From Alloascoidea africana (Eukaryota; Ascomycota; Alloascoideomycetes; Alloascoideales; Alloascoideaceae): DNA of 64,000 nt. Positions 1 to 9,615 of the stretch are shown piece by piece. The notes beneath the pieces are model-generated. The model had not been told where the DNA came from and searched no databases. It saw nothing but the letters and a program-made list of their open reading frames with translations. Every line of letters begins with the position of its first letter. Positions within the stretch are counted from its first letter, which is position 1. The stretch is from the NCBI GenBank assembly GCA_030581615.1, contig JAKTTT010000004.1, positions 1 through 64,000 of the forward strand, given 5' to 3'. A program made the position numbers and the translations under genes.

Positions 1-331
1 TTTTGATCCTGGAATGTTATTATTGGAGGACGTTTATGGTTAGTAGCTTCCTGGTTGACTGCCAGTAAAAACAGTTTGGTTCGGAAGATTGGGATTTCTT
101 TGGAAGCTTCGTGGAAGAAGCTTGGTTTTAACAAGGGGAGAATGTAAGAATTATGATTCTTATGAACAAAAGGCTCAGTATATTCAAGAATGGTGTAATA
201 ATGAGACTGAAGTCAAATAGTATAAATAGAACTTTGTTTGTATATTTAGTTTTCTTCTTCTTAAGCTACTTAATGACAATCTTTTGAGCCATAAACTTGA
301 GAGTTCAGAACAGAGGTTCTGTTCTCTCACA
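1..331 (+). mobile_element. 3' end of a Ty3/gypsy-like LTR retrotransposon (broken)
   Basis: The window opens inside the 3' part of an LTR element read on the plus strand. A purine-rich polypurine tract (about 131-142) is followed at 143 by TGTAAGAATTATG, a typical LTR start with TG. The LTR appears to end with CTCACA at 331, giving about 189 bp. A TATA box sits at 221-228, where an LTR promoter would be. The bases before the tract look like the decayed end of pol. The copy is broken and only one LTR is visible, so its age cannot be estimated here. Its end lies 13 bp before a tRNA gene, the site preference known for Ty3-like elements. Family assignment rests on this layout rather than on a clear protein match. 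Confidence 0.6.
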
Positions 332-344
332 AAATCAAAAATTA

Positions 345-417
345 GGGCGTGTGGCGCAGTTGGTAGCGCGTTAGATTTGCATTCTAAAGGTCTCTGGTTC
401 GATCCCTGACTCGTCCA
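345..417 (+). tRNA. tRNA-Ala (anticodon TGC)
   Basis: This is a 73-base cloverleaf without an intron. The anticodon stem is TTAGA/TCTAA with loop TTTGCAT, so the anticodon is TGC (alanine). The acceptor stem has the G3:U70 pair that identifies alanine tRNAs, and the discriminator base is A. The D arm contains the usual A-box sequence (GGCGCAGTTGGTAGCGC) and the T loop is TTCGATC. There appear to be a U-U mismatch in the acceptor stem and one in the T stem, which is slightly unusual but does not stop folding. A T8 run at 422-429 is a good polymerase III terminator. Confidence 0.92.
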
Positions 418-421
418 ATTG

Positions 422-429
422 TTTTTTTT
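422..429 (+). terminator. Pol III terminator of tRNA-Ala
   Basis: A run of eight T residues starts five bases after the tRNA 3' end. This is the standard RNA polymerase III termination signal. Confidence 0.85.
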
Positions 430-1361
430 CAATCTTGTTTTCTTTCTCATTCAAACATTGTTAAGACAATAAGAACTTTGATAAAAAAAATTCTGAAGAA
501 CGCGCAAAGTCCAACAATAGGCAGATGCCATAACTTCTTTGCCATTGTCCATGATTGCGAGAGAAGCATAAACGAAGAGCGAGACTAGATTATTTTATAT
601 TTTGATGGATATCTACCATCATACCCAGCGCTTGATCTTTATTACTCGGTTTAGTTGCAAAACATGAAAATATAAATATAGCAGGATATAGATTCAATTC
701 AGCTCGTCCTCCTTAATCCTTGAAACATGGAGGACCTTTCAATCAGGTCCATAAAAGAGATATTTGAGAGGAATACTATCTTTTATAGGAGCCATAGAAA
801 ACTTAGCTGTCTACTACGGAAAGTGCTGTCTACGTATCTATTGAGCTTAGCCTCAAAGAAATCATGAACTGAGGATGTGTAAGAGTAAAATGGGCTCCAT
901 ACATTGCACTTGTAGCTTTTCGTGTTTATGATTGGCATAGTCAATTCGTTGGATAGCTTTCTAGCTTCATGTCATTTGCATCTCTTTGCTTACAGCACAC
1001 CTGCACTCCGAACATGCCAGATCTCCTTTGCTTTCACAAATCGTGTTTGATCTATCTGGGGACTTCAGGAATGATCTCATTTCCTAGAGATAAACAAGAT
1101 TCGTTCTATTGATAGCAGAAAAATAAAAAACATAATCTTACTCTTTTATGTTCAATTTCAAAGAATAAATAACTAATGAATTCCATTAAATAGTTAAAAG
1201 ACTGCAATCGGAAACTTAGGAGTGCTCAAGAGGTGGCAGTTTCACTGCCTTCGCCTTGAGGCTTCATAGTATATGTGTATTACCCGGCCTATCTTCTCCC
1301 GATTGTGGACAACACCAAGTCATCATTAGCCAGCCTATACAGTCAAAATTCCACAGTAGAA
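430..1361. other. Intergenic: tRNA to ARP2
   Basis: No gene is supported here. It is AT-rich sequence ending in the ARP2 promoter. The one clear site is TTACCCGG at 1280-1287, a Reb1-type motif 75 bp before the ARP2 start. Confidence 0.6.
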
Positions 1362-2696
1362 ATGGCAGAACAACCAATCGGTATGTCTACTAATTGGTTA
1401 AGAATCAATTCATATATTACGCTGGCGTAAAGCTAGGATTAGGCTTTTGGAATTGCCTTCTCAACTAACTGATCCGAATAGTGCTTGACCAAGGTACTGG
1501 TTTTGTTAAGATTGGTCGTGGTGGCACAAACTTCCCAGACCACACCTTTCCTTCAATTGTCGGTCGTCCCATTCTTCGTGCAGAGGAGAGGACTGGCGAT
1601 GTTGAGATTAAAGATATCATGTGTGGCGATGAGGCCAGTGCCGTTCGTACAATGCTCGAGGTTTCCTATCCTGTGAGTATTACCACTATTCTGTACTCCT
1701 TTACAAGCACAAGTACTGATACTGAAACTTTTGATTTAGATGGAGAATGGTATCATCAAGAATTGGACAGATATGGAACACCTTTGGGACTATGCGTTTT
1801 ATGAGCGAATGCAAATAGATCCCAGGGGTAGGAAAGTCCTACTGACAGAACCCCCCATGAATCCACTGAAGAACAGGGAACAGATGTGCGAGGTTATGTT
1901 TGAGAAGTACGGATTTGGAGGAGTGTATGTGGCGATCCAGGCAGTACTTGCCCTTTATGCTCAGGGGTTATCTTCTGGTGTCGTTGTAGATTCCGGTGAT
2001 GGTGTAACCCATATTGTCCCTGTCTATGAGTCTGTTGTTTTGAACCATCTTACAAAGAGACTGGATGTTGCAGGGCGTGATGTTACAAGACAGTTGATCA
2101 ACTTGCTGTTGAGAAGAGGATATGCCTTCAACAGAACTGCGGATTTTGAAACTATCAGACAGATCAAGGAAAAGTGCTGCTACGTCTCCTACGATTTGGA
2201 GCTTGACAGGAAGTTAGCTGATGAAACAACTGTTTTGGTCGAGTCTTACGACCTGCCAGATGGAAGAACAATTAGAATTGGATCAGAACGGTACGAGGCA
2301 CCAGAATGTCTTTTCCAACCCAGCTTGGTAGACGTTGAGCAACCAGGCATTGCCGAGACTCTGTTCAACACCATTCAGAGTGCAGATGTAGATGTTCGAT
2401 CCTCGTTATACAAGGCAATTGTTCTTTCCGGTGGTTCCAGTATGTATCCGGGTTTGCCATCCCGATTGGAGAAAGAGTTGAAACAATTATGGTTGACAAA
2501 GGTACTTGGAGGGAACCCAGAGAGGCTGAGCAAGTTCAAAGTTAGGATTGAAGATCCACCTAGAAGAAGGCATATGGTTTTCCTCGGTGGGGCCGTTTTG
2601 GCAAATATTATGGCTGACAAGGATCAAATGTGGATAGGAAAGGATGAATGGGAGGAACAAGGCCCACAGATTTTGACAAAACTCGGACCAAGATAA
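1362..2696 (+). CDS. ARP2: Actin-related protein 2, Arp2/3 complex subunit
   Basis: Arp2 is an ATP-binding core subunit of the Arp2/3 complex, which nucleates branched actin filaments at endocytic patches. There are three exons: 1362-1380, 1482-1672 and 1740-2696. Splicing gives 388 codons, close to the usual 390 or so. The spliced N-terminus reads [18 protein letters not shown], the phosphate-1 loop of actins. Later signatures include DSGDGVTH (phosphate-2), LDVAGRDVT and [20 protein letters not shown], with an Arp2-type C-terminus. Intron 1 uses GTATGT with an ACTAAC branch. Intron 2 uses GTGAGT with TACTGAT. The first exon is only 19 nt. CTG at 1842-1844 encodes the conserved second leucine of LLTEPPMNP, so this organism reads CTG as leucine. 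A Reb1-type site lies 75 bp upstream. Confidence 0.96.
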
Positions 2697-4030
2697 ATTG
2701 TGTGCTTTCTTTAGTTTGGAACGTTTGGTACTTGTTTACTCTCAATTGAATAGAACCAAAAGATCAAAACCGTATATTCGAGTATTTCACGTTTTGCTTT
2801 TTATTTTCCATGTTACTCATTCCGGTAAAAGTAGTTGACGATTGGCTCAATTCAGAGAGAAGTGGCATCAATGATCCAATACCATTAATGCGTAGCGATA
2901 TATTTGAGCGCTAATCTTTTTAATGTATGTCTGATGTTAGATCGCTGTTAGCAGTTGCTTTAGCATCGAGAAGCATAGATGATCGCAGGACGTGTGCTCT
3001 ACTCTCAACGCCGATGCTGGAAAGATTATGGTGCTCACTTTTCGATCCAGTCTGTTCCAAACTTCAAGTACCAGCTAGCCAGACGCGGTTTCTATTCGGT
3101 CACGGGTAATCATAATCTTGGCGGATTCAAACGAGAATAGATTATATTAGAAGAAAAGCAAAGCCTGCAGTTCATTATTATTTACCCATGTAGCACATTT
3201 TAGTGAACAGATCTATCTCCACTATGCAAGGCTACAAACTTACAAAGACTAGCTAGCAACTCGGGAAATTCCTAAGTGTGTAACGTGGGAGTAGATCCGA
3301 AACAATCTATCTTTAGTGGTGCAGTCACTGTCAACACGTTCTTTGATCTTATCCCAATGATGCCTCATTGCGGAGAAATCAATGGCCTGTCTTGTTCCCC
3401 TCGTATCAGAATAAGGATTCCATATCCGGAAAAACTAAGAAATTGTTAAATGATAAAAGTAAAAGTGGGAGGTTTAAGCCTCCACAATGTCCTGAGAAAA
3501 AATATGATTCAGATCATGGCTTTATTTTAGAAAACCCACAGATCACAGTTCATCTATTCAATGTGTAAATCTCAGAAATTACTTTATTTTTCCTATCACA
3601 GAACGAAAACCAAGTACCAAGCAAAATCGAAAAGCTTGTTTTGTTGCAACAAAAACCTCCAGGCAGTCAAACAGCAAAGAGAGTTGCAAAAGACCTTTTG
3701 ACCAACTTTGACATCAATAGGTGATGACTTGAAAGCAAATTGAAAAAGATGATAATCCAAACAGGATAAAATTCAGAGCCCTGTCCAGATTCGAAATTAT
3801 CATATTTAGCATAGTAAAAGTTGCTTAATTGTTTCTTCTTAGCAACCGGGGCAAACATAGATGCTGTTGGCAATTAGCCTACTTCAAACGTATAGAGATC
3901 CCTGCGGCAAACGACAAATGGGGAATATCGCCCTAATCCTGGTGTATAAATATCATGTCGAAACTCTTTTTTCAAGATTGGGCCAGTCACCTCCCTGCAA
4001 CTTTAGAAATATAGCTTGAGATACTAAAAG
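2697..4030. other. Intergenic: ARP2 to alcohol dehydrogenase
   Basis: I see no gene in these 1.3 kb; the short open frames lack family signals. The right end is the promoter of the dehydrogenase, with a TATA box at 3945-3952. An isolated CGGGTAA lies at 3103-3109, too far from any start to interpret. Confidence 0.5.
3945..3952 (+). promoter_or_regulatory. TATA box of the alcohol dehydrogenase gene
   Basis: TATAAATA lies 79-86 bp before the ATG at 4031, a usual spacing for a regulated yeast promoter. Confidence 0.55.
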
Positions 4031-5098
4031 ATGAAGACCAGCGTACTTCCTGAAACTATGAAGGCTGCTACGTTTGGGGGACCTCGAAACATTATCATTG
4101 AGACCAGGCCGACGCCAGTGATCCAACAACCAACTGACGCAATAATCAAGGTAAAAATATCTGGATTATGTGGTTCAGAACTACACACTTATAGAGGCAA
4201 CCTGGCCACTGGCCGAGGACACATAATGGGCCATGAGTTCACGGGTACTGTTGTCGCGGTTGGGGATGGAGTACAAAAGTTCAAGATCGGAGATGAGGTG
4301 GTTTCCACGTTCACCTCACAATGTGGAGAGTGCTGGTACTGCAAACGAGGATATTCAAGTCAATGCCCAGAAGCGCTTGTGTTTGGAACTCCAAAGTTGG
4401 ACGGTGGACAAGCTGAATATTGCCGGATTCCGTTTGCGGACGGGACTTTGTTCCACAAGCCCGAAGGTGTAGATGATAAGCTACTGGTCTTGATGGGAGA
4501 CATTTTCACGACTGGCTACTTTGGTGTGACCAACTTTACAAATACCGCGACCAAGAGCCAAATTGAAGAAGCGGTCGTGGTCCAATTTGGATGTGGCCCA
4601 GTGGGACTTTGCGCTCTGGCTTCGGCCAAGGCATTAGGGATAAAAACGGTCTACGCTGTGGATGTGGTGCCAGATAGATTGGAGATTGCTAAAAAGTTTG
4701 GTGCAATTCCTTTGACTTTGAACTCTGACGACATTGAAAAGACCGTCAAAGAAGCAACAAATGGGCGCGGAGCAGATCTTGTCTTGGAGGTTGTTGGCAG
4801 CGAAGATGCTCTTGCACTGGCATTCAAAGTTGTTAGAGCCTGTGGCTTTATCTCCTCAATTGGGTACCAGCATGGGAAGCTTCCCTTCAGTGGTCTTGAC
4901 TGCTATCTTAAAAATATAAGACTCCAGTTTGGAAGATGTCCCTGTTGGTCTTTGTTCCCCAGCGCGCTTGAAGTTTTTGTCAAAGTTGCGGACCAGTTTA
5001 GTGACTTTATTGATTTTACCATGCCTTTGGAGGACGCTCCAAAAGCGTATGAAATGTTTGATCAATGCAAGGCAAGGAAAATTGTATTTTCACTTTAG
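4031..5098 (+). CDS. Zinc-dependent alcohol dehydrogenase, MDR family
   Basis: This is a 355-residue medium-chain dehydrogenase/reductase that should oxidise an alcohol or polyol with NAD(P). The substrate cannot be read from the sequence. Visible signatures are the catalytic zinc ligands Cys47 and the GHEFTG motif (His68, Glu69), and the structural zinc cysteines 98, 101, 104 and 112 (CGECWYCKRGYSSQC). The Rossmann motif GCGPVG is at 187-192, with Asp211 at the end of beta-2, which favours NAD over NADP. It is a single exon of full family length. The next methionine is residue 10 and could also be the start; the first was chosen because it fits the TATA spacing. It is transcribed toward AIM19 (convergent). 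Confidence 0.88.
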   Translation: MKTSVLPETMKAATFGGPRNIIIETRPTPVIQQPTDAIIKVKISGLCGSELHTYRGNLATGRGHIMGHEFTGTVVAVGDGVQKFKIGDEVVSTFTSQCGECWYCKRGYSSQCPEALVFGTPKLDGGQAEYCRIPFADGTLFHKPEGVDDKLLVLMGDIFTTGYFGVTNFTNTATKSQIEEAVVVQFGCGPVGLCALASAKALGIKTVYAVDVVPDRLEIAKKFGAIPLTLNSDDIEKTVKEATNGRGADLVLEVVGSEDALALAFKVVRACGFISSIGYQHGKLPFSGLDCYLKNIRLQFGRCPCWSLFPSALEVFVKVADQFSDFIDFTMPLEDAPKAYEMFDQCKARKIVFSL

Positions 5099-5465
5099 TA
5101 TACCAAAAGAAGATGAATGAATAGCACATAATGAGACTTATACCATTAGAGAATACTTAAAAGTCAGGTTCATAACTATCTAGATGATGCCTTTTTTCTG
5201 TTCAAGAAGTATTGATATTTCACAAAACAGATCCTCCCTTCATTCCACTTGTCCGAAAACTGAGCAGAAATGGGACAAATATTTATTATATCATCCGAAT
5301 CATCATTATTTGTACATTGTGACAGGAAGAGTCAAGATCTCAATGATTTTTGCCACTATAGAATCAGAATCGTGTATATCGCCAATTGCAATAAGCATAA
5401 CTTTCCAAAAACTTTAACTATTTGTATTGCCAAACCCTACTTTTTCATTTTCCATTTCCAAAAAG
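5099..5465. other. Intergenic: convergent 3' ends of the dehydrogenase and AIM19
   Basis: AT-rich spacer between two converging genes. Nothing recognised beyond presumed 3' UTRs. Confidence 0.5.
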
Positions 5466-6073
5466 TCAAGGAATCACAAAAAACTTCTTGCCGTAGATGA
5501 TGGCGTTATATAGAGCCAGTGAACTAATTCCTATCATACCCGGTCGTACTTTGAGACCAGTATGCAACGATTTCCTGCCACTGGACATGAGATAGAGAAT
5601 TGACCAAGCACTGGTGAATCCTGCACCGTTGATCACATCTCCATCAAGAATTATGAATCCTAAACGGTGGCAAAGAAACCAAAAAATATAATGTGTCAGG
5701 AAGAACCAATTGCTAAAAAGCCCTGAGAGGTACTTACCTCCAAGTGCAAAGACGCTTCCAAACCCAAAGGCCCCAATCTTCGTGGGCCGTAATCGTAGAA
5801 CGTTATTTGCAGTTGTAGGGGCCTTTACGCCAGCAGCAAATACTAGATAACACGATTGGGAAAGCAAGCATTGGAATTAGCTGGAAAAATCTTCCACATA
5901 GAGTATTCATATCCACACTACATACATGAGCCAGAGAGCAGCCAAGCAGGGATTGGTGTGTTTGCGGTCTGAAATGCGAGGTCTAAGTAGTCAGTTGCAT
6001 TGGGCTTTGTTGAGGATTTCGAAGGACCCTCTACTATCGGTGGAGATGGAGTTGGTGGTTGTGAATCCGACAT
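5466..6073 (-). CDS. AIM19: AIM19-like mitochondrial membrane protein
   Basis: There are three exons on the minus strand: 5926-6073, 5738-5842 and 5466-5659. They splice to 148 codons and all joins keep the frame. The protein starts MSDSQPPTPSPP and has hydrophobic segments. Its C-terminal half contains NGAGFTSAWSILYLMSSGRKSL and ALYNAIIYGKKFF, which match the conserved NGAGF..W..LYL and NA.LYG..F pattern of the fungal AIM19 family (about 157 residues). The family is a small mitochondrial membrane protein. Loss in S. cerevisiae affects mitochondrial inheritance; the molecular role is unknown. The donors are GTATGT and GTAAGT. The assignment rests on recalled family patterns, so it should be confirmed by profile search. 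Confidence 0.8.
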
Positions 6074-6556
6074 TGCTATCAATGGACCAATGGTGATCTA
6101 CTGGTGTGGAGGAGAGAGGTTTAGTACTATATGGGCCGAGACAATACGATGATGGAGCACAAAGAGGTGGAGGAAGGGTGCATGGACGAAAACCATTGGC
6201 TCTTACGATAAAGACAGAAATGTCAGCTTCTCCATTTATATAATGTATTCAAAGCATATAAGGGATAAATATAAATAAGAGCAAACAATAATTTAGCAAG
6301 AAATGGCACAATCAAAACTGGGTGAATCATAACAACGATGGTTTAGATAAACACAAAGAAAATCAACTTGCAACAGAAGAGAATTCGAATTGGGAAGCTT
6401 TTTAAAGATAAACAATCATAATCTACAAGATAAAAGAACCAAACAAAAAGTGTACTCGCAACAAGTGACTTCTCGGCATGAAGTAATGGCAGTTTTTTTC
6501 TAACTCTACAAATGGCATGGGCTTTTTTGTAGAAATAAGGTGGTGTGCCAGAGACG
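6074..6556. other. Intergenic: AIM19 promoter and DDI1 3' end
   Basis: Spacer between two minus-strand genes. No further gene or convincing motif seen. Confidence 0.5.
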
Positions 6557-7867
6557 TCATGGAACATATAATAGATTTGTAGCGAGATCTACATTCCCAC
6601 CTGTTGTCCGTAAAGCGGCTAATACCTGCTCCTTATCAAAGCCTTGGTTCATGAGTCTGGCGACCTTTGCCTCCAAGCCATCCTTCTTGCCAGCCGACTT
6701 TTCCTTGGGCTCTTCCTTTGGTGCTGCGGCGGGAGCTGGTTCTGGTTCTGGTTTTGGCTCAGGAGATTTTGGTCTCGCATAATCTGCTGTTGGAATAAAG
6801 CCTGCCTCTCCTCCACCAACGGAGACAGTGCTGGCTGAAAAATTAATAGATCCTCCATGCCGTTTAAGAACTAATGATGTTGGTGTTAGGTTTTGGTAGT
6901 GTTTTAAACCAACTGTAAGAAAACTCACTGTCTAGTCCCAAGAAAACGTCAAACCCTTTGCCTTCAACTACAGTAAACGCGCTAGGGAAAGTCTTATCAC
7001 CGATTTTCAGAGGAGCACTATGGATCCGTCCTAGAATTTTCAAGCTTCCGAAAACTCCAACTGTGCCTGTGAATCTCTTGTCCATTAGTCGCATAATTCC
7101 ACATTTTTCTGCACATTCAGCGGTAACTAGAACAAAAGTCAGCATAGGGTCAATTTCACCCAATTTGGGGTGTGTAAGGGTAAGCCGAACGTACTCATCG
7201 TAAATCTGGAAGTTGTATCGACACAGGACAAAACATCCACGCCGTTGACTTGCGCATTCACAAAGATCAGATTCGAGTGCTGGAATTGGTCTGGGTGATC
7301 CTGTAACGCATACAACATGGATTGAATAATTTCACTTTCCTTTAGAAGCTCTTTAATTCTCTTTTCGTTTGCCTCGTGAACCGGACTGTTTACCATTCGC
7401 ATCAAATCGTGCTGCACAACCTCCCGTCTTTTATTCTCCAGTTCCATAATCTTTGTCCAGTCTTTGCCATCCAGAGGTTTCCCCCAACAGCTTTGGACGT
7501 AGGTGTAGATGGTATTTGTGACTTCGGTAATCTCTTTTGCCAAATCTTCGGGTTTCTTCTCCGGGGCCGGTGCAGGCACAGGTGGCTTCGCCTTCTTTTC
7601 TTTCGGCTTCGGAGCCGCGGCAGAGCCACCTTTGGAATTGACACTCACCGTGATAATCTCATCACCTTGGAAACCCCACTGATGAAGTGTCTTGTCGTCT
7701 CCTTCCAGACGGATCAGTTGGTGGTAAAGGATTTGCTCATCGGGAGGGATTCCAGTCTCGCTTTGAACACATGCCTTGAAGTCAGCTAGAGTAATTGAGG
7801 TTGAGACATCAAGAGATATCAAATCCATTTTGTCATGGTCATATGTGACCCATAAAGTTAATCTCAT
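6557..7867 (-). CDS. DDI1: Ddi1: ubiquitin-like, retropepsin-like and UBA protein
   Basis: Ddi1 shuttles ubiquitylated proteins to the proteasome and acts as a ubiquitin-directed aspartic protease. Three exons, 7195-7867, 6929-7126 and 6557-6870, splice to 394 codons. Domains in order are a ubiquitin-like domain (about 1-75), a K/P-rich linker, a helical domain (about 110-195), a retropepsin-like fold (about 200-320), a proline/glutamate linker and a C-terminal UBA (LEAKVARLMNQGFDKEQVLA). The fold is confirmed by ILGRIH in the flap region and FLGLDIL near its end. The active-site motif is odd: residues 217-220 read D-T-T-S where the family has D-(S/T)-G-A, although the aspartate is kept. Introns have GTACGT and GTGAGT donors. 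Reverse strand relative to the DUF3112-like gene, with which it shares a long divergent promoter. Confidence 0.93.
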
Positions 7868-8996
7868 TTTTCAAAATTTTTTTTTTTCGCTGCCTTCTTT
7901 TGGAAAAGCTAGTTATGTGTTTTGGTGGCAGTTCGGTCAACCAGCCAGTTCTATAGACGATGCCAGCAACAACAGCAGCAACAAAGTTCTCTGGGTAGAT
8001 AGAATCAATCGGCTGTAGAGTCTATGTAATGGAAGAAGAGAGAACGGGAATTCAAGAACAACTACACTTTATATCCAGGGCCAGGCCTGGTTATTCTGTT
8101 GATCCTTTCTTAATTGTGTGATCTGCAAAAGTGCCTATTACCCGATTTGGCGATGGCGGCGCTTTATCCAGGCACTGGCCTAACGGCGCTACAGGAGCGG
8201 GCGTCCCGGGCCGTGCTGGTGTGTACCGCCCGTGGTAAAACCGGGAACGGGCACCCAGATCCACCTTCGCGTTAGAATTGTGTCCGCTCCAGTCGATCCC
8301 GGTCACAAGAACTGTAAAGAGGGAGGAAAGGCCAATAGGGTGGCGTGTCCCGGCGAGAAAGAGCATCGCTGGGTCGGATCCTGCTGCTAACCTTGAGCTG
8401 AAATGAGATAATCCAGTGTCTTTGCTTCTCTCCCATGCCAAGCCAGTTTCTCCCCACCTCCAAAAGCGTGGCAACTCTTCGGAACATATTTGCTACTGGA
8501 AAAAAAAGACAAAAACTCTATCTCTCGCAAGAATGACTTCATGGGTCTCCCAGCTGTGTCTGTTGCTTGAGATTGGCTTTGACGTCACAGACCTTGCAGA
8601 ACACCACGATGGTGAAACTTCTCCAGGTGTTTACTGACAGACCCATGGCTCATCTCATATCCACTCACATCTCCACCTCACCCTCAACCTCAATCTGAGC
8701 GCTGCTGCTGCGGCTGGCACTCCTCCCCCAACTCCTCCACCATGCCTGGTCCACAGGGTTCCCGTGTAGATGCTACGCGGCTGTTGCAAGAGCACTAACT
8801 TGCTCTCTCCGCACAACCCTGCCAAAGGCAAAACAGAAAGAGAAAGAGATCTAGAATAAAACCTGCCAGCAGTTTGTTCTGGAATAGAAAATGGTGGTGG
8901 TGGTGGCGGTATCAAACATCTTCAGTAGAGCGGTAAGGACCGTGGAACTTCTTAACATCCGTTCTGATGTTACGGGTTTTACCACACCTTGCGGTT

Positions 8997-9147
8997 CCCC
9001 TCTCAAGCACACACACATTTTAAACCATATTGGTCCGTCCACACATCTTTTTCTGGTCTTGGTCCTGGTCCTGGTCCTGGTCCTGATTGCTGAGAGGGGG
9101 GCCAGTGGGGCTGATAGCGAAGGCGCAGACAGGAGGGGCAGGAGGGG
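8997..9147. promoter_or_regulatory. Cluster of four STRE-like AGGGG/CCCCT boxes
   Basis: CCCCT at 8997-9001 and AGGGG at 9095-9099, 9134-9138 and 9143-9147. Clusters of this pentamer bind Msn2/4-type stress activators in yeasts. They lie 470-620 bp before the DUF3112-like gene. The pentamer is short, so chance occurrence is possible. Confidence 0.35.
9059..9086. repeat. Short tandem repeat, unit TCCTGG
   Basis: Four to five near-perfect copies of a 6-bp unit in noncoding sequence. Confidence 0.8.
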
Positions 9148-9615
9148 AGCTGGATCAATTAACTTCAGAAACTTTATCACCTAACTAATGGAGATGAGAT
9201 CCATCGCGAGCCAGGGAGATTCCATAGTGAAGAAACCATGGATCCTGGTTATTGAGAGACAAGTTGAGGATGGAAATGAAGAGTGGGGTACGCTTTGCTT
9301 AAACTTCAGCACCGAAAAAGGTTTTGGACTGGAAAGATTAAAGTTAATACTTACAGACATTTCTCGTTCAGATCTGAGATCTTATATCTACTTTTTTTTT
9401 CTTTAAATTCATTCGATTTTCCCCAAGATTTTATCCATCAATTCTCAGCTTCGCTTCAGTTTTCCTGTCATTTAACCATCATTTTTTGTCATTAATTGTG
9501 GTTTTTATTTGTTTCTGATTTTTCTTTTCTTCTTTCTGGGACTCACACAGAGAAAGATCTTGGCACTCAATCGTTTTTTTCACGCGTATACAGAAAAAAA
9601 AACCTCCAGTTAAGA

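Larger units (their letters stand above)
7868..9615. other. Divergent intergenic: DDI1 and DUF3112-like gene
   Basis: These 1.75 kb form the two promoters. TTACCCG (Reb1-like) is at 8138-8144, inside a GC-rich patch (about 8150-8360). Four AGGGG/CCCCT stress-type elements lie at 8997-9147. A short tandem repeat of TCCTGG is at about 9059-9086. The last 200 bases are a CT-rich leader, and ACGCGT occurs at 9582-9587. No gene supported. Confidence 0.55.

Noticed and set aside
184-450. Minus-strand open frame across the tRNA gene
   Set aside because: It runs antisense through the LTR and tRNA-Ala; the tRNA explains the sequence.
7924-7931. GGTGGCAG upstream of DDI1, close to the Rpn4 element
   Set aside because: It differs from the GGTGGCAAA consensus and is a single copy.
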